DNA of 38,479 bases from NCBI GenBank assembly GCA_022708105.1, contig JAKIZI010000014.1:1-38479 (forward strand), read 5' to 3'. Of the stretch, positions 23,999-31,110 are shown piece after piece. Source of the DNA: Bacteroidota bacterium. GTDB taxonomy: Bacteria > Bacteroidota > Bacteroidia > Bacteroidales > WCHB1-69. The notes under the pieces were generated by a model. The model made no database searches. It was not told where the DNA came from and saw only the letters and a program-made list of their open reading frames with translations. Both the position numbers and the translations under genes were made by a program. The first letter of the stretch is position 1, and each line of letters opens with the position of its first letter.

Positions 23999-24916
23999 AT
24001 GGGAAAAGTAGAATTTAATGATTTATTAGACGCAGGATGTCACTTTGGACACTTGAAAAGAAAATGGAACCCCGCAATGGCTCCTTATATTTTTATGGAA
24101 AAAAATGGAATTCATATCATTGACCTCCATAAAACGATTGAAAAATTAGACGAAGCCTGTGCCGCTGCAAAACAAATAGCAAAATCAGGACGTAAAATCC
24201 TCTTTGTAGCTACTAAAAAACAAGCTAAAGAAACCGTTTCCGAGTTGGTAAAAGAAGTTGGAATGCCATACGTGACTGAACGTTGGCCTGGCGGAATGCT
24301 TACAAACTTCTTTACAATCCGTAAAGCCGTTAAAAAAATGAGCAATATAGACCGTCTTGTAGCCGGTTCTCAATTCAATAACCTCTCCAAAAGAGAAAAA
24401 TTACAACTCCAACGCGAAAGAGCTAAATTGGAAAAGAACTTAGGTTCTATTGCTGATCTTACCAGACTTCCGGCCGCTGTTTTCGTTGTGGATATCTTAA
24501 AAGAACACATCGCTGTGGCAGAAGCTCGTCGATTGAATATCCCCACTTTCGCAATTTTGGATACCAATTCTAACCCGAAATTAATTGATTTTCCGATTCC
24601 GGCTAATGATGATGCTTCTAAGTCAATTTCTTTAATTGTAAAAATGGTATGTGATGCCATTGCTGAAGGACTTGCAGAAAGAAAATACGATAAAGAAAAT
24701 GCAGAAGAAGAAACTATCGATACCGATGAAACGGATAACCTAAATATTGATATCGATGATATTGATGAAGATTTGGTTGCCCCAAGCAAAACTGCCATTC
24801 AACCTGCAGTTAAGAAAGTAAAAGGCATTGATGATGAACCACAAGAAGCCGGCAAAAGAAAAAGAACTACCATTAGGAAAACTACTCCTACCAAAGCCGG
24901 AAGTTCAAAAAAATAG
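23999..24916 (+). CDS. rpsB: 30S ribosomal protein S2
   Basis: Binds late to the small-subunit body near the mRNA exit region. The core (about residues 1-228) is canonical: LLDAGCHFGHLKRKWNPAM (about 9-27), VTERWPGGMLTNFFTIRKAV (about 90-109) and a nucleotide-like fold with PAAVFVVDILKEH and DTNSNPKLIDFPIPAND. At 305 residues it is longer than the usual 230-260. The extra tail (about 229-305) is first strongly acidic (EETIDTDETDNLNIDIDDID) and then basic (GKRKRTTIRKTTPTKAGSSKK). Such variable tails are seen in other Bacteroidota. It is followed by tsf 26 bp downstream, the classic rpsB-tsf pair. Confidence 0.97.
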   Translation: MGKVEFNDLLDAGCHFGHLKRKWNPAMAPYIFMEKNGIHIIDLHKTIEKLDEACAAAKQIAKSGRKILFVATKKQAKETVSELVKEVGMPYVTERWPGGMLTNFFTIRKAVKKMSNIDRLVAGSQFNNLSKREKLQLQRERAKLEKNLGSIADLTRLPAAVFVVDILKEHIAVAEARRLNIPTFAILDTNSNPKLIDFPIPANDDASKSISLIVKMVCDAIAEGLAERKYDKENAEEETIDTDETDNLNIDIDDIDEDLVAPSKTAIQPAVKKVKGIDDEPQEAGKRKRTTIRKTTPTKAGSSKK

Positions 24917-24942
24917 TATTAACCTTAAAAACAAATTATAAT

Positions 24943-25776
24943 ATGGCAACAATAACTGCTGCAGAAGTCAATAAACTCAGATTAGCCACCGGTGTGGGAA
25001 TGATGGATTGTAAAAATGCTTTAGTGGAAGCTGAAGGCGATTTTGATAAAGCAATCGATATTCTCAGAAAAAAAGGTCAAAAAGTAGCTGCTAAACGTGC
25101 AGACCGTTTATCTAACGAAGGTCGCGTGGTTGCTAAAGCAAATGCTGCTAAAGACTTTGGCGCCGTTGTCGTGGTAAGTTGTGAAACCGATTTCGTAGCA
25201 AAAAATGCAGAATTTATAGCATTGGCTGATTCTATTATCGATTTTGCAATCGAACATAAAATTAAAACCAAAGAAGAACTTTCCGCACAAGTTATAAATG
25301 GAAGAACTATTGCTGAACTTCTGTTGGATATGACCGGGAAAACAGGTGAAAAAGTAGAACTTCCCGACTATAAAGCCATGGAAGCTGAAACTATCGCTGC
25401 TTACAATCATCTTGGAAATAAATTAGCTACCATCGTGGGATTCAACATGAAAGGTGAAAAAATCGAAGAAACTGCCCATGAAATTGCATTGCAAATCGCA
25501 GCTATGAATCCGTTGGCATTAGACTCAACTTCGATTCCGCAAGCCGCAATCGATCACGAATTGGAAATTGCCCGCGACATGATCCGCCAAGAAGGAAAAC
25601 CCGAAGAAATGGTGGAAAAAATTGCCCAAGGTAAATTAAATAAATTCCTCAAAGAAAACACACTGCTTAACCAAGACTATATTGACAACAATAAACTTTC
25701 GGTAGGCGATTATATTAAACAAGTAGATTCAAAGTTGGCTTGTACCGGATTTTTCCGTTTGCAAATCGGTGGCTAA
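24943..25776 (+). CDS. tsf: Elongation factor Ts
   Basis: The nucleotide-exchange factor that releases GDP from EF-Tu. It is 277 residues long, within the usual range. The N-terminal UBA-like domain contains LRLATGVGMMDCKNALVEAE (about residues 11-30) and DILRKKGQKVAAKRADR. The first core subdomain carries the EF-Tu-intruding motif VSCETDFVAKN (about 76-86). The second contains LALDSTSIP. It is last in the operon, before a strong terminator. Confidence 0.98.
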   Translation: MATITAAEVNKLRLATGVGMMDCKNALVEAEGDFDKAIDILRKKGQKVAAKRADRLSNEGRVVAKANAAKDFGAVVVVSCETDFVAKNAEFIALADSIIDFAIEHKIKTKEELSAQVINGRTIAELLLDMTGKTGEKVELPDYKAMEAETIAAYNHLGNKLATIVGFNMKGEKIEETAHEIALQIAAMNPLALDSTSIPQAAIDHELEIARDMIRQEGKPEEMVEKIAQGKLNKFLKENTLLNQDYIDNNKLSVGDYIKQVDSKLACTGFFRLQIGG

Positions 25777-25801
25777 TCACTGCTTTAATTTAAGAATTTA
25801 C

Positions 25802-25832
25802 AAAAAAGGGTCATCTTGGGACCCTTTTTTTT
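25802..25832 (+). terminator. Rho-independent terminator after tsf
   Basis: AAAAAAGGGTC (25802-25812) pairs exactly with GACCCTTTTTT (25820-25830) around a 7-nt loop and runs into further T residues. The A/T flanks would let it also act on minus-strand transcripts from the protease gene. Confidence 0.93.
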
Positions 25833-25929
25833 GTATTAATTTTTTGATAATGAATAATTTATTATTCTTGTCCGGTAAAAAATAAAAACAAAGAAAAGTC
25901 AAACAAAAGTGCTTGATAATCAATTATAT

Positions 25930-25974
25930 GATTTTGTTTTGGAAAAAGCAAGCCCCCTAATCAAAAAGAGTTAG
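25930..25974 (+). repeat. 45-bp dispersed repeat, copy 2
   Basis: Near-identical to 2090-2135: GATTTTGTTTT, two bases, then the same 32-base block ending TAATCAAAAAGAGTTAG (25943-25974). After the block the copies diverge, with a short inverted repeat here (CCGA near 25978, TCGG near 25990). It sits in the spacer between the tsf terminator and the 3' end of the S41 peptidase gene. Confidence 0.8.
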
Positions 25975-26021
25975 CTCCGACGGTCACAATCGGAACAAAT
26001 TAGGAATAAATAAAAGCAAGA

Positions 26022-27629
26022 TTACAATTCCAATGCTTTTAGAATTACTTTATCCGAACGATTGATAATCGGGTAAAACCCCTCTTCCTGATATAAAATT
26101 CTTCCTATAAAAGCTTTAAGCCATAATTTAATTTCCTCTTTGGATAAGCGATTTATTTCTTTCAATAAATCATTATTTTGTTTTTTATAGCTATCAATCA
26201 ATTGTTGGAAGAGGCTTTCGCTGACATACATGTTATTCAAGAACGAAGTTACATCAGGAAATTTATTTTTCAAAATATTTTGATTTTTTGAGGTATAGTC
26301 AAATGCAAATTGTGATAAAAGCCCGGAATTGAGGAGTTGGTAAAATGCAGTCATATTAGAATCCTGATCCACCGGAACGAAAAAGTCGGGCATAATTCCT
26401 CCCCCACCATAGACAATTCTTCCTTTTTTGGTTTTATATTGTAATTCGGGATCAAACTTGATGCTATCGGCGCTTTCCATTTCTCCGTTAATAAATCGAT
26501 TAAAGAGTTCTTCATTGTATTCGTCCGTACCATTGTGGTAATCTTTTTGAATACAACGACCACTTGGGGTATGATATCGTGAAGTAGTAATTCTCAAGGA
26601 AGATTGGTCTGAAAGATCTATTTGACGTTGAATCAGTCCTTTACCGAAAGATCGTCTTCCGACAATAGTTCCGCGATCATTATCTTGAACGGCACCGGCC
26701 ACAATTTCACTCGCAGAAGCGCTAAAGTCATCAATAAGAACGACTAATTCTCCAGTTTCAAAATGACCATAAGAGGTGGCATAGATTTTATCGCTTTTCA
26801 CTTTCAATCCTTCTGTATAGACAATCATGTCGCCTTTCGGGAGCAGTTCATCACATACTTGAATTCCGGCATCTAAGTAGCCTCCGGGATTGCCTCTTAA
26901 ATCTAAAATTAATTTTTGCATTCCCATGGACTTTAAACGGATTAGAGCATCTGTAAATTCCTTTCCGGTTGTTCCTCCAAATTGATTAATTTTCACATAT
27001 CCTGTCTTCTTATCAATCATATAAGCAACATCTAAAGTATAAGTCGGAATTACATCACGCAATAAATCAAAATTATATAACTTTTTAAATCCCATTCTCT
27101 TAATACCCAGCTTTACTTTGGTGTTTTTTTCACCTCGAAGCAACTTCATGACCTCTTCATTTTTAATACCTATTCCTGCAATATTTTTTCCGTTTACGAT
27201 CATTATTTTATCTCCGGTTTTGATTCCGACTTTTTCAGAAGGACCTCCGCTGATAGTAGCAACCACTGTTACCGTATCTTCCATGATTGAAAATTGGATT
27301 CCGATTCCTTCAAAGGCTCCTTCAAGAGATTCTACAAGCATTTTATTCTCTTCAGCATTGGAATATGCAGAATGCGGATCAAGACTTTGGAGCATTGTAT
27401 TGATATTCGTTTCAAAGAGATCTTTGGTATTTACGCTGTCAACATAATATCTGTCAATATAATACAAAATCTCCTCCATTTTTTTACTTTCATCATAGAA
27501 TACTTTCTTATTGGATGTGAAAAAATAGACAGAGACTGCCATTCCGGCAACAAAAGCAAGGGCAAGATATATGGGTAGCGCATAATGATGAAATCTTTTG
27601 CGGGGATATGGGTCAAATTGGTCTTTCAT
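26022..27629 (-). CDS. C-terminal processing peptidase (S41 family)
   Basis: A membrane-anchored periplasmic protease of the CtpA/Prc type, which cleaves proteins near their C-termini and is often involved in cell-wall enzyme turnover. It is 535 residues long. A single N-terminal membrane segment (about residues 16-36, LPIYLALAFVAGMAVSVYFF) anchors it. A PDZ domain follows (about 95-180, with SEKVGIKTGDKIMIVNGKNI in part). The catalytic core contains LILDLRGNPGGYLDAG (about 237), the Ser-containing SASASEIVAGA (about 300) and the Lys-containing SFGKGLIQ (about 325), which form the Ser-Lys dyad. The C-terminal 130 residues are family-specific. It lies 12 bp after the sirtuin gene, probably in the same transcript. 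Confidence 0.95.
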   Translation of the reverse strand: MKDQFDPYPRKRFHHYALPIYLALAFVAGMAVSVYFFTSNKKVFYDESKKMEEILYYIDRYYVDSVNTKDLFETNINTMLQSLDPHSAYSNAEENKMLVESLEGAFEGIGIQFSIMEDTVTVVATISGGPSEKVGIKTGDKIMIVNGKNIAGIGIKNEEVMKLLRGEKNTKVKLGIKRMGFKKLYNFDLLRDVIPTYTLDVAYMIDKKTGYVKINQFGGTTGKEFTDALIRLKSMGMQKLILDLRGNPGGYLDAGIQVCDELLPKGDMIVYTEGLKVKSDKIYATSYGHFETGELVVLIDDFSASASEIVAGAVQDNDRGTIVGRRSFGKGLIQRQIDLSDQSSLRITTSRYHTPSGRCIQKDYHNGTDEYNEELFNRFINGEMESADSIKFDPELQYKTKKGRIVYGGGGIMPDFFVPVDQDSNMTAFYQLLNSGLLSQFAFDYTSKNQNILKNKFPDVTSFLNNMYVSESLFQQLIDSYKKQNNDLLKEINRLSKEEIKLWLKAFIGRILYQEEGFYPIINRSDKVILKALEL

Positions 27630-27641
27630 AGTAGTTGATTA

Positions 27642-28325
27642 TTAATAGATTAATGATAACTTATTTAGAAGCAGTTCCATTCCGGCTGCTGCTTTTTCCT
27701 TAATTACTTCTATTTTTTTTGAAATAGAAGTTACTTCATTCGGGTCAATCAAATAAATGAGGGCTTGATTTGGGGCATAGTCATACAAACTCGCTGCCGG
27801 ATAAACTTTTAGAGAAGTTCCTATAATAACAACGATATCAGCTGTTTTCATTACTTCTATGGCATCATCAAATTTAGGGACATCTTCACCAAACCAGACA
27901 ATAAAAGGTCTTAATAATTGACCATTTGGAGCTTTTTCCCCGTATTTCATGGCACGATAGCCGATATCCGTCACACAAGACTTATCTTCTGCACACACTT
28001 TTGTTAATTCGCCGTGTAAATGAATAATATTAGACGAGCCCGCACGTTCGTGTAAATTATCCACATTTTGAGTGATTACCGTAATATCAAAACGGTTTTC
28101 AAGTTTTGCAATAATTTGATGTGCTTTATTGGGACTTACCGTTGACAATTGTTCTCTTCTTTCGTTATAAAACTGAATCATTAATTCAGGATTACGATAC
28201 CAACCTTCGATGGATGCAACTTCTTGAATATCATAATTTTCCCACAATCCTCCGGAATCGCGGAAAGTACTAATTCCACTTTCCGCGCTAATGCCTGCAC
28301 CGGAAAGAAAAACAATTTTTTTCAT
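27642..28325 (-). CDS. cobB: NAD-dependent protein deacylase (Sir2 family, class III-like)
   Basis: Removes acyl groups from lysines using NAD+. It is 227 residues long. Motifs: GAGISAESGISTFRDSGGLW (about residues 10-29), TQNVDNLHERAG (about 87-98), the catalytic His in HLHGEL (about 103), and VVIIGTSLKVYPAASL (about 178-193). FYNERREQL (about 54-62) holds the Tyr and Arg that mark class III enzymes able to remove succinyl and malonyl groups. Only two cysteines (CAEDKSC, about 110-116) are seen where two CxxC pairs usually bind zinc, so structural zinc is probably absent or altered. It follows nadC by 78 bp; both concern NAD, which may be meaningful. Confidence 0.9.
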   Translation of the reverse strand: MKKIVFLSGAGISAESGISTFRDSGGLWENYDIQEVASIEGWYRNPELMIQFYNERREQLSTVSPNKAHQIIAKLENRFDITVITQNVDNLHERAGSSNIIHLHGELTKVCAEDKSCVTDIGYRAMKYGEKAPNGQLLRPFIVWFGEDVPKFDDAIEVMKTADIVVIIGTSLKVYPAASLYDYAPNQALIYLIDPNEVTSISKKIEVIKEKAAAGMELLLNKLSLIY

Positions 28326-28403
28326 TAAGATATTCTCTAAATAGGATTATCAGACTAACGTCCCAATATTTCAAATAGTATATTCTCAAGTATTTATGAG
28401 AGA

Positions 28404-29240
28404 TTATTTTTTGAATTTCAAACTCAAGTCGAGGCTGCGAATATGGTGAGTAAGTGCACCGATTGAGATATAATCCACTCCTGTGGCGGCATAGTCCCGT
28501 AAAGTATCGATTGTAATACCACCGGAAGCCTCAGTTTCATATACTCCATTTATCAGAAGCAATGCTTCACTTATAAGTTTAGGGGTAAAATTATCCAACA
28601 TAATTCGATGTACACCTCCGTGTTTAATCACACGTTTAACCTCTTCCAAATTTCGGGTTTCGATTTCTATTTTAAGATTTAAACCATGGGCATCAAGATA
28701 ATGGAGCGTGGCATCAATCGCTTTTTCAATTCCACCCGCAAAATCGATATGATTATCTTTCAGCATGATCATATCAAACAATCCAAAACGATGATTTTCG
28801 GCTCCCCCTACCCGAACGGCATATTTTTCGAAATATCTCATGTTTGGGGTGGTTTTTCGAGTATCTAAAAGTTTTGTGTTCATACCCTTAACCATATTTA
28901 CATAGAAACGGGTTGAAGTTGCAATTCCACTCATTCTTTGCATAAAGTTCAGGACAGTTCGTTCGGCTGTTAACATACTTTGTGCAGAACCCTTCACGGT
29001 AAAAGCAATATCTCCAATCTTCACTTCATCTCCGTCTTGAAGAAAGGTATTAATAGTCAAATCGGGATTTACTTGGTGAAAAACCATTTTGGCAACTTCA
29101 ATTCCTGCAATAACCCCATTTTGTTTTACTTTCAGTTCCATTTCTCCATAAGCGGACTTATCAATACACGATAGCGAGGAATAATCCCCGCTACCAATAT
29201 CTTCGGCTAAGGCCTGCTTAATTATATTTTCCGGATTCAT
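28404..29240 (-). CDS. nadC: Nicotinate-nucleotide pyrophosphorylase (carboxylating)
   Basis: Makes nicotinate mononucleotide, CO2 and PPi from quinolinate and phosphoribosyl pyrophosphate, the third step of de novo NAD synthesis. From the ATG at 29240 it is 278 residues, the standard length; the open frame includes a TTG three codons upstream that I do not favour. Motifs: LAEDIGSGDYSS (about residues 9-20), AERTVLNFMQRMSGIAT (about 90-106), LDTRKTTPNMRYFEKYAVRV (about 127), HRFGLFDMIMLKDNH (about 152) and the C-terminal SGGITIDTLRDYA with DYISIGALTH. It begins 10 bp after the META-domain gene. No nadA or nadB is in the window. Confidence 0.97.
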   Translation of the reverse strand: MNPENIIKQALAEDIGSGDYSSLSCIDKSAYGEMELKVKQNGVIAGIEVAKMVFHQVNPDLTINTFLQDGDEVKIGDIAFTVKGSAQSMLTAERTVLNFMQRMSGIATSTRFYVNMVKGMNTKLLDTRKTTPNMRYFEKYAVRVGGAENHRFGLFDMIMLKDNHIDFAGGIEKAIDATLHYLDAHGLNLKIEIETRNLEEVKRVIKHGGVHRIMLDNFTPKLISEALLLINGVYETEASGGITIDTLRDYAATGVDYISIGALTHHIRSLDLSLKFKK

Positions 29241-29249
29241 AAAAATCAA

Positions 29250-29795
29250 TTAATCTCTGAAATCTTCAACCTCTTTTTCTTCTTCTTTTTCTGACCTATC
29301 TTGATTTTGAGTTGGGGTTGCCACTTCAATATTCTCTAAATCTGATTTTCCACCCTTGTTTGGATTTTCCCCGGCTTTACATCTCATAATTTCACGATCT
29401 TTGGACAACAAAATCAACACATCTCCTTCAATTCTATAATTGGATATTTCTTGTTTCAGAGCTTTGAGAAAAATTGTTTCAGTCGTCATATTGGCACAAA
29501 TTTTTTTGGTTGCACCGGTATATTTCATTTTAAGTTTATTCTTTTTGGAAGTAAATTTTCCAAAAAAAGAGTTGCAACCAGTATTTCCGTAGTATAGATT
29601 TCCTTTATCAAAAAGAATGTAAGGGGTAATGTCAAATGTTCCACTAATAGGTTTTCCATCAACAGATTGCAAAATCCAATAGGTTTCTATTAAAGAAGTC
29701 ATATTGGGATTGTTTTTATCTTTTTTGGAAGTTTGCCCCCAGACAATTGTTACAAATGCCATACAGGCCATAATTAAAAAAAACTTTTTCATCAT
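29250..29795 (-). CDS. META-domain (HslJ-like) exported protein
   Basis: A 181-residue protein with a signal peptide (about residues 1-20, ending IVWGQ). The META domain (about 33-135) is recognisable by the opening ETYWILQSVDGKPI, the NTGCNSFFGKF motif (about 76-86) and the AGATKKIC-like TGATKKICANM (about 97-107) followed by FLKAL. In E. coli HslJ this fold is linked to heat and novobiocin tolerance; the molecular role is unknown. The C-terminal 45 residues are charged (ending SEKEEEKEVEDFRD) and probably disordered. It has its own -7 box at 29839-29846 and probably leads nadC and the genes after it. Either of two adjacent ATG codons may be the start. Confidence 0.85.
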   Translation of the reverse strand: MMKKFFLIMACMAFVTIVWGQTSKKDKNNPNMTSLIETYWILQSVDGKPISGTFDITPYILFDKGNLYYGNTGCNSFFGKFTSKKNKLKMKYTGATKKICANMTTETIFLKALKQEISNYRIEGDVLILLSKDREIMRCKAGENPNKGGKSDLENIEVATPTQNQDRSEKEEEKEVEDFRD

Positions 29796-29838
29796 TTTTA
29801 TTTTGTTTAATATTAATAGATCATGATTATTCTAACGG

Positions 29839-29846
29839 CAAAAATA
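29839..29846 (-). promoter_or_regulatory. -7 promoter element for the META-domain/nadC group
   Basis: CAAAAATA on the plus strand reads TATTTTTG on the minus strand (TAnnTTTG), 44 bp upstream of the start at 29795 and just after the engB stop. Confidence 0.6.
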
Positions 29847-29873
29847 CAATATATTTCATTTATTCACGAATCA

Positions 29874-30485
29874 TTATTTCTGATTTTCATAAAAAGTGTC
29901 ATTAATTTGCTCTATATATTCTAAAATCTCCTCTTTCCCTTTTTTGGTTACAGCTGAAGATTTAAAGATTGGGGGCAGATCTTCCCAAGTTTCAAGAAGT
30001 GTTTGTTTAAATTGTTGAATATTTTGAGAGGCTTTCAAGTCAGAGATTTTATCGGTTTTGGTAAAAATCAGTGCAAAAGCCATGGAAATTTCTCCGAGTT
30101 GATTGATAAACTCAATATCTTTCTTTTGAGGTTCTAATCGGGAATCAATTAAGACAAAGACTAATTGCAAATTTTGACGATTTAAGAAATAGTTGCGTAT
30201 CATTTTTTCCCATTTCTCACGCATGGTCTTTGAGATAGACGCATAACCATATCCGGGTAAATCAACAAGAAACCACTCATTATTTACCAGGAAGTGATTG
30301 ATCGTTTGTGTTTTTCCCGGTCTTGAAGAGATTTTGGCCAAGGATGAATTATTGGCTATCATATTGATCAAGGATGATTTGCCAACATTGGAGCGTCCAA
30401 TAAAGGCATACTCGGGATAATTTTCGGATGGAGCTTTTCGCCAATCGGCGACAGACTGAAGAAACTCAATACTCTTAATTTTCAT
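29874..30485 (-). CDS. engB: Ribosome biogenesis GTPase EngB/YsxC
   Basis: An essential TRAFAC-class GTPase that assists late assembly of the 50S subunit. It is 203 residues long, normal for the family. G1 is GRSNVGKSSLINMI (about residues 30-43), G2 lies around SRPGKTQTINHFLVN (about 54-68), G3 is DLPGYGYASIS (about 74-84) and G4 is FTKTDKI (about 141-147). SSAVTKKGKEEI near the C-terminus is G5. Its first 11 bases overlap the end of the P-loop kinase gene upstream, so the two are translationally coupled. Confidence 0.96.
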   Translation of the reverse strand: MKIKSIEFLQSVADWRKAPSENYPEYAFIGRSNVGKSSLINMIANNSSLAKISSRPGKTQTINHFLVNNEWFLVDLPGYGYASISKTMREKWEKMIRNYFLNRQNLQLVFVLIDSRLEPQKKDIEFINQLGEISMAFALIFTKTDKISDLKASQNIQQFKQTLLETWEDLPPIFKSSAVTKKGKEEILEYIEQINDTFYENQK

Positions 30486-31047
30486 AACGATGATTTAATT
30501 GTTCGAAAATATAGTCGATTTGGTTTTGTAATTCTTCAATACTCCCATTATTTTCAATGACAAAATCTGCTTGAGAAATACAGGCAGATAAATTTTGATG
30601 ATAGGGATTATTTGATTGCATTTCTCTTTGTTCATTCTTAATAAAAGTTTCAAAAGAGATATGGTCTGTTTCGGATTTTCGCTCACTAATTCGAGCATAC
30701 CTTATTTCAGGAAGAGCATCAATCGCCAAGAGTATGAATTTTCCTTTACTACGGAGAGAGGTAATTTCTCCCGGAGAACGAATACTTTCAATGATGGCAT
30801 TGTTTCCTTCTCGTATAGCTTGCTGAAAGAGTTCATCAACAATATAAGAAGGGGAATGTTGTTCCCGAAGTTCATTGGCAATTTTTGTAAAAACATCCCG
30901 ATCGGGAGTTGAAATCCCTCTATCAAGTGCTTGTTTTTTCAAAAAATCACGAACCGAAAAATGTTGAAATTTGTATTTATCGATTAAATATTTTACGATG
31001 GTACCTTTACCGGCTCCAATGGTTCCGGTAATTCCAATAATTAGCAT
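30475..31047 (-). CDS. P-loop kinase, dephospho-CoA kinase/UPF0200-like
   Basis: A 190-residue nucleotide/metabolite-kinase-like protein. It opens with a Walker A motif GITGTIGAGKGTI (about residues 5-17) and continues with HFSVRDFLKK, NELREQHSPSYIVDEL and AIIESIRSPGEI (about 88-99), then LLAIDALPEIRYARISERKS (about 108-127). This layout resembles dephospho-CoA kinase (CoaE) relatives and the archaeal UPF0200 group more than canonical adenylate kinase. The substrate is unknown. It precedes engB with an 11-bp overlap and has a -7 element at 31078-31085, so it leads that pair. The fold call is confident; the function is not. Confidence 0.75.
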   Translation of the reverse strand: MLIIGITGTIGAGKGTIVKYLIDKYKFQHFSVRDFLKKQALDRGISTPDRDVFTKIANELREQHSPSYIVDELFQQAIREGNNAIIESIRSPGEITSLRSKGKFILLAIDALPEIRYARISERKSETDHISFETFIKNEQREMQSNNPYHQNLSACISQADFVIENNGSIEELQNQIDYIFEQLNHRYEN

Positions 31048-31077
31048 TTTTAATTTTTTAGATATGAGATAATGCTA

Positions 31078-31085
31078 CAAAAGTA
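31078..31085 (-). promoter_or_regulatory. -7 promoter element for the kinase-engB pair
   Basis: CAAAAGTA on the plus strand reads TACTTTTG on the minus strand (TAnnTTTG), 31 bp upstream of the ATG at 31047. Confidence 0.6.
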
Positions 31086-31110
31086 CGATTTTTTTTAATG
31101 TAAGATTGTT

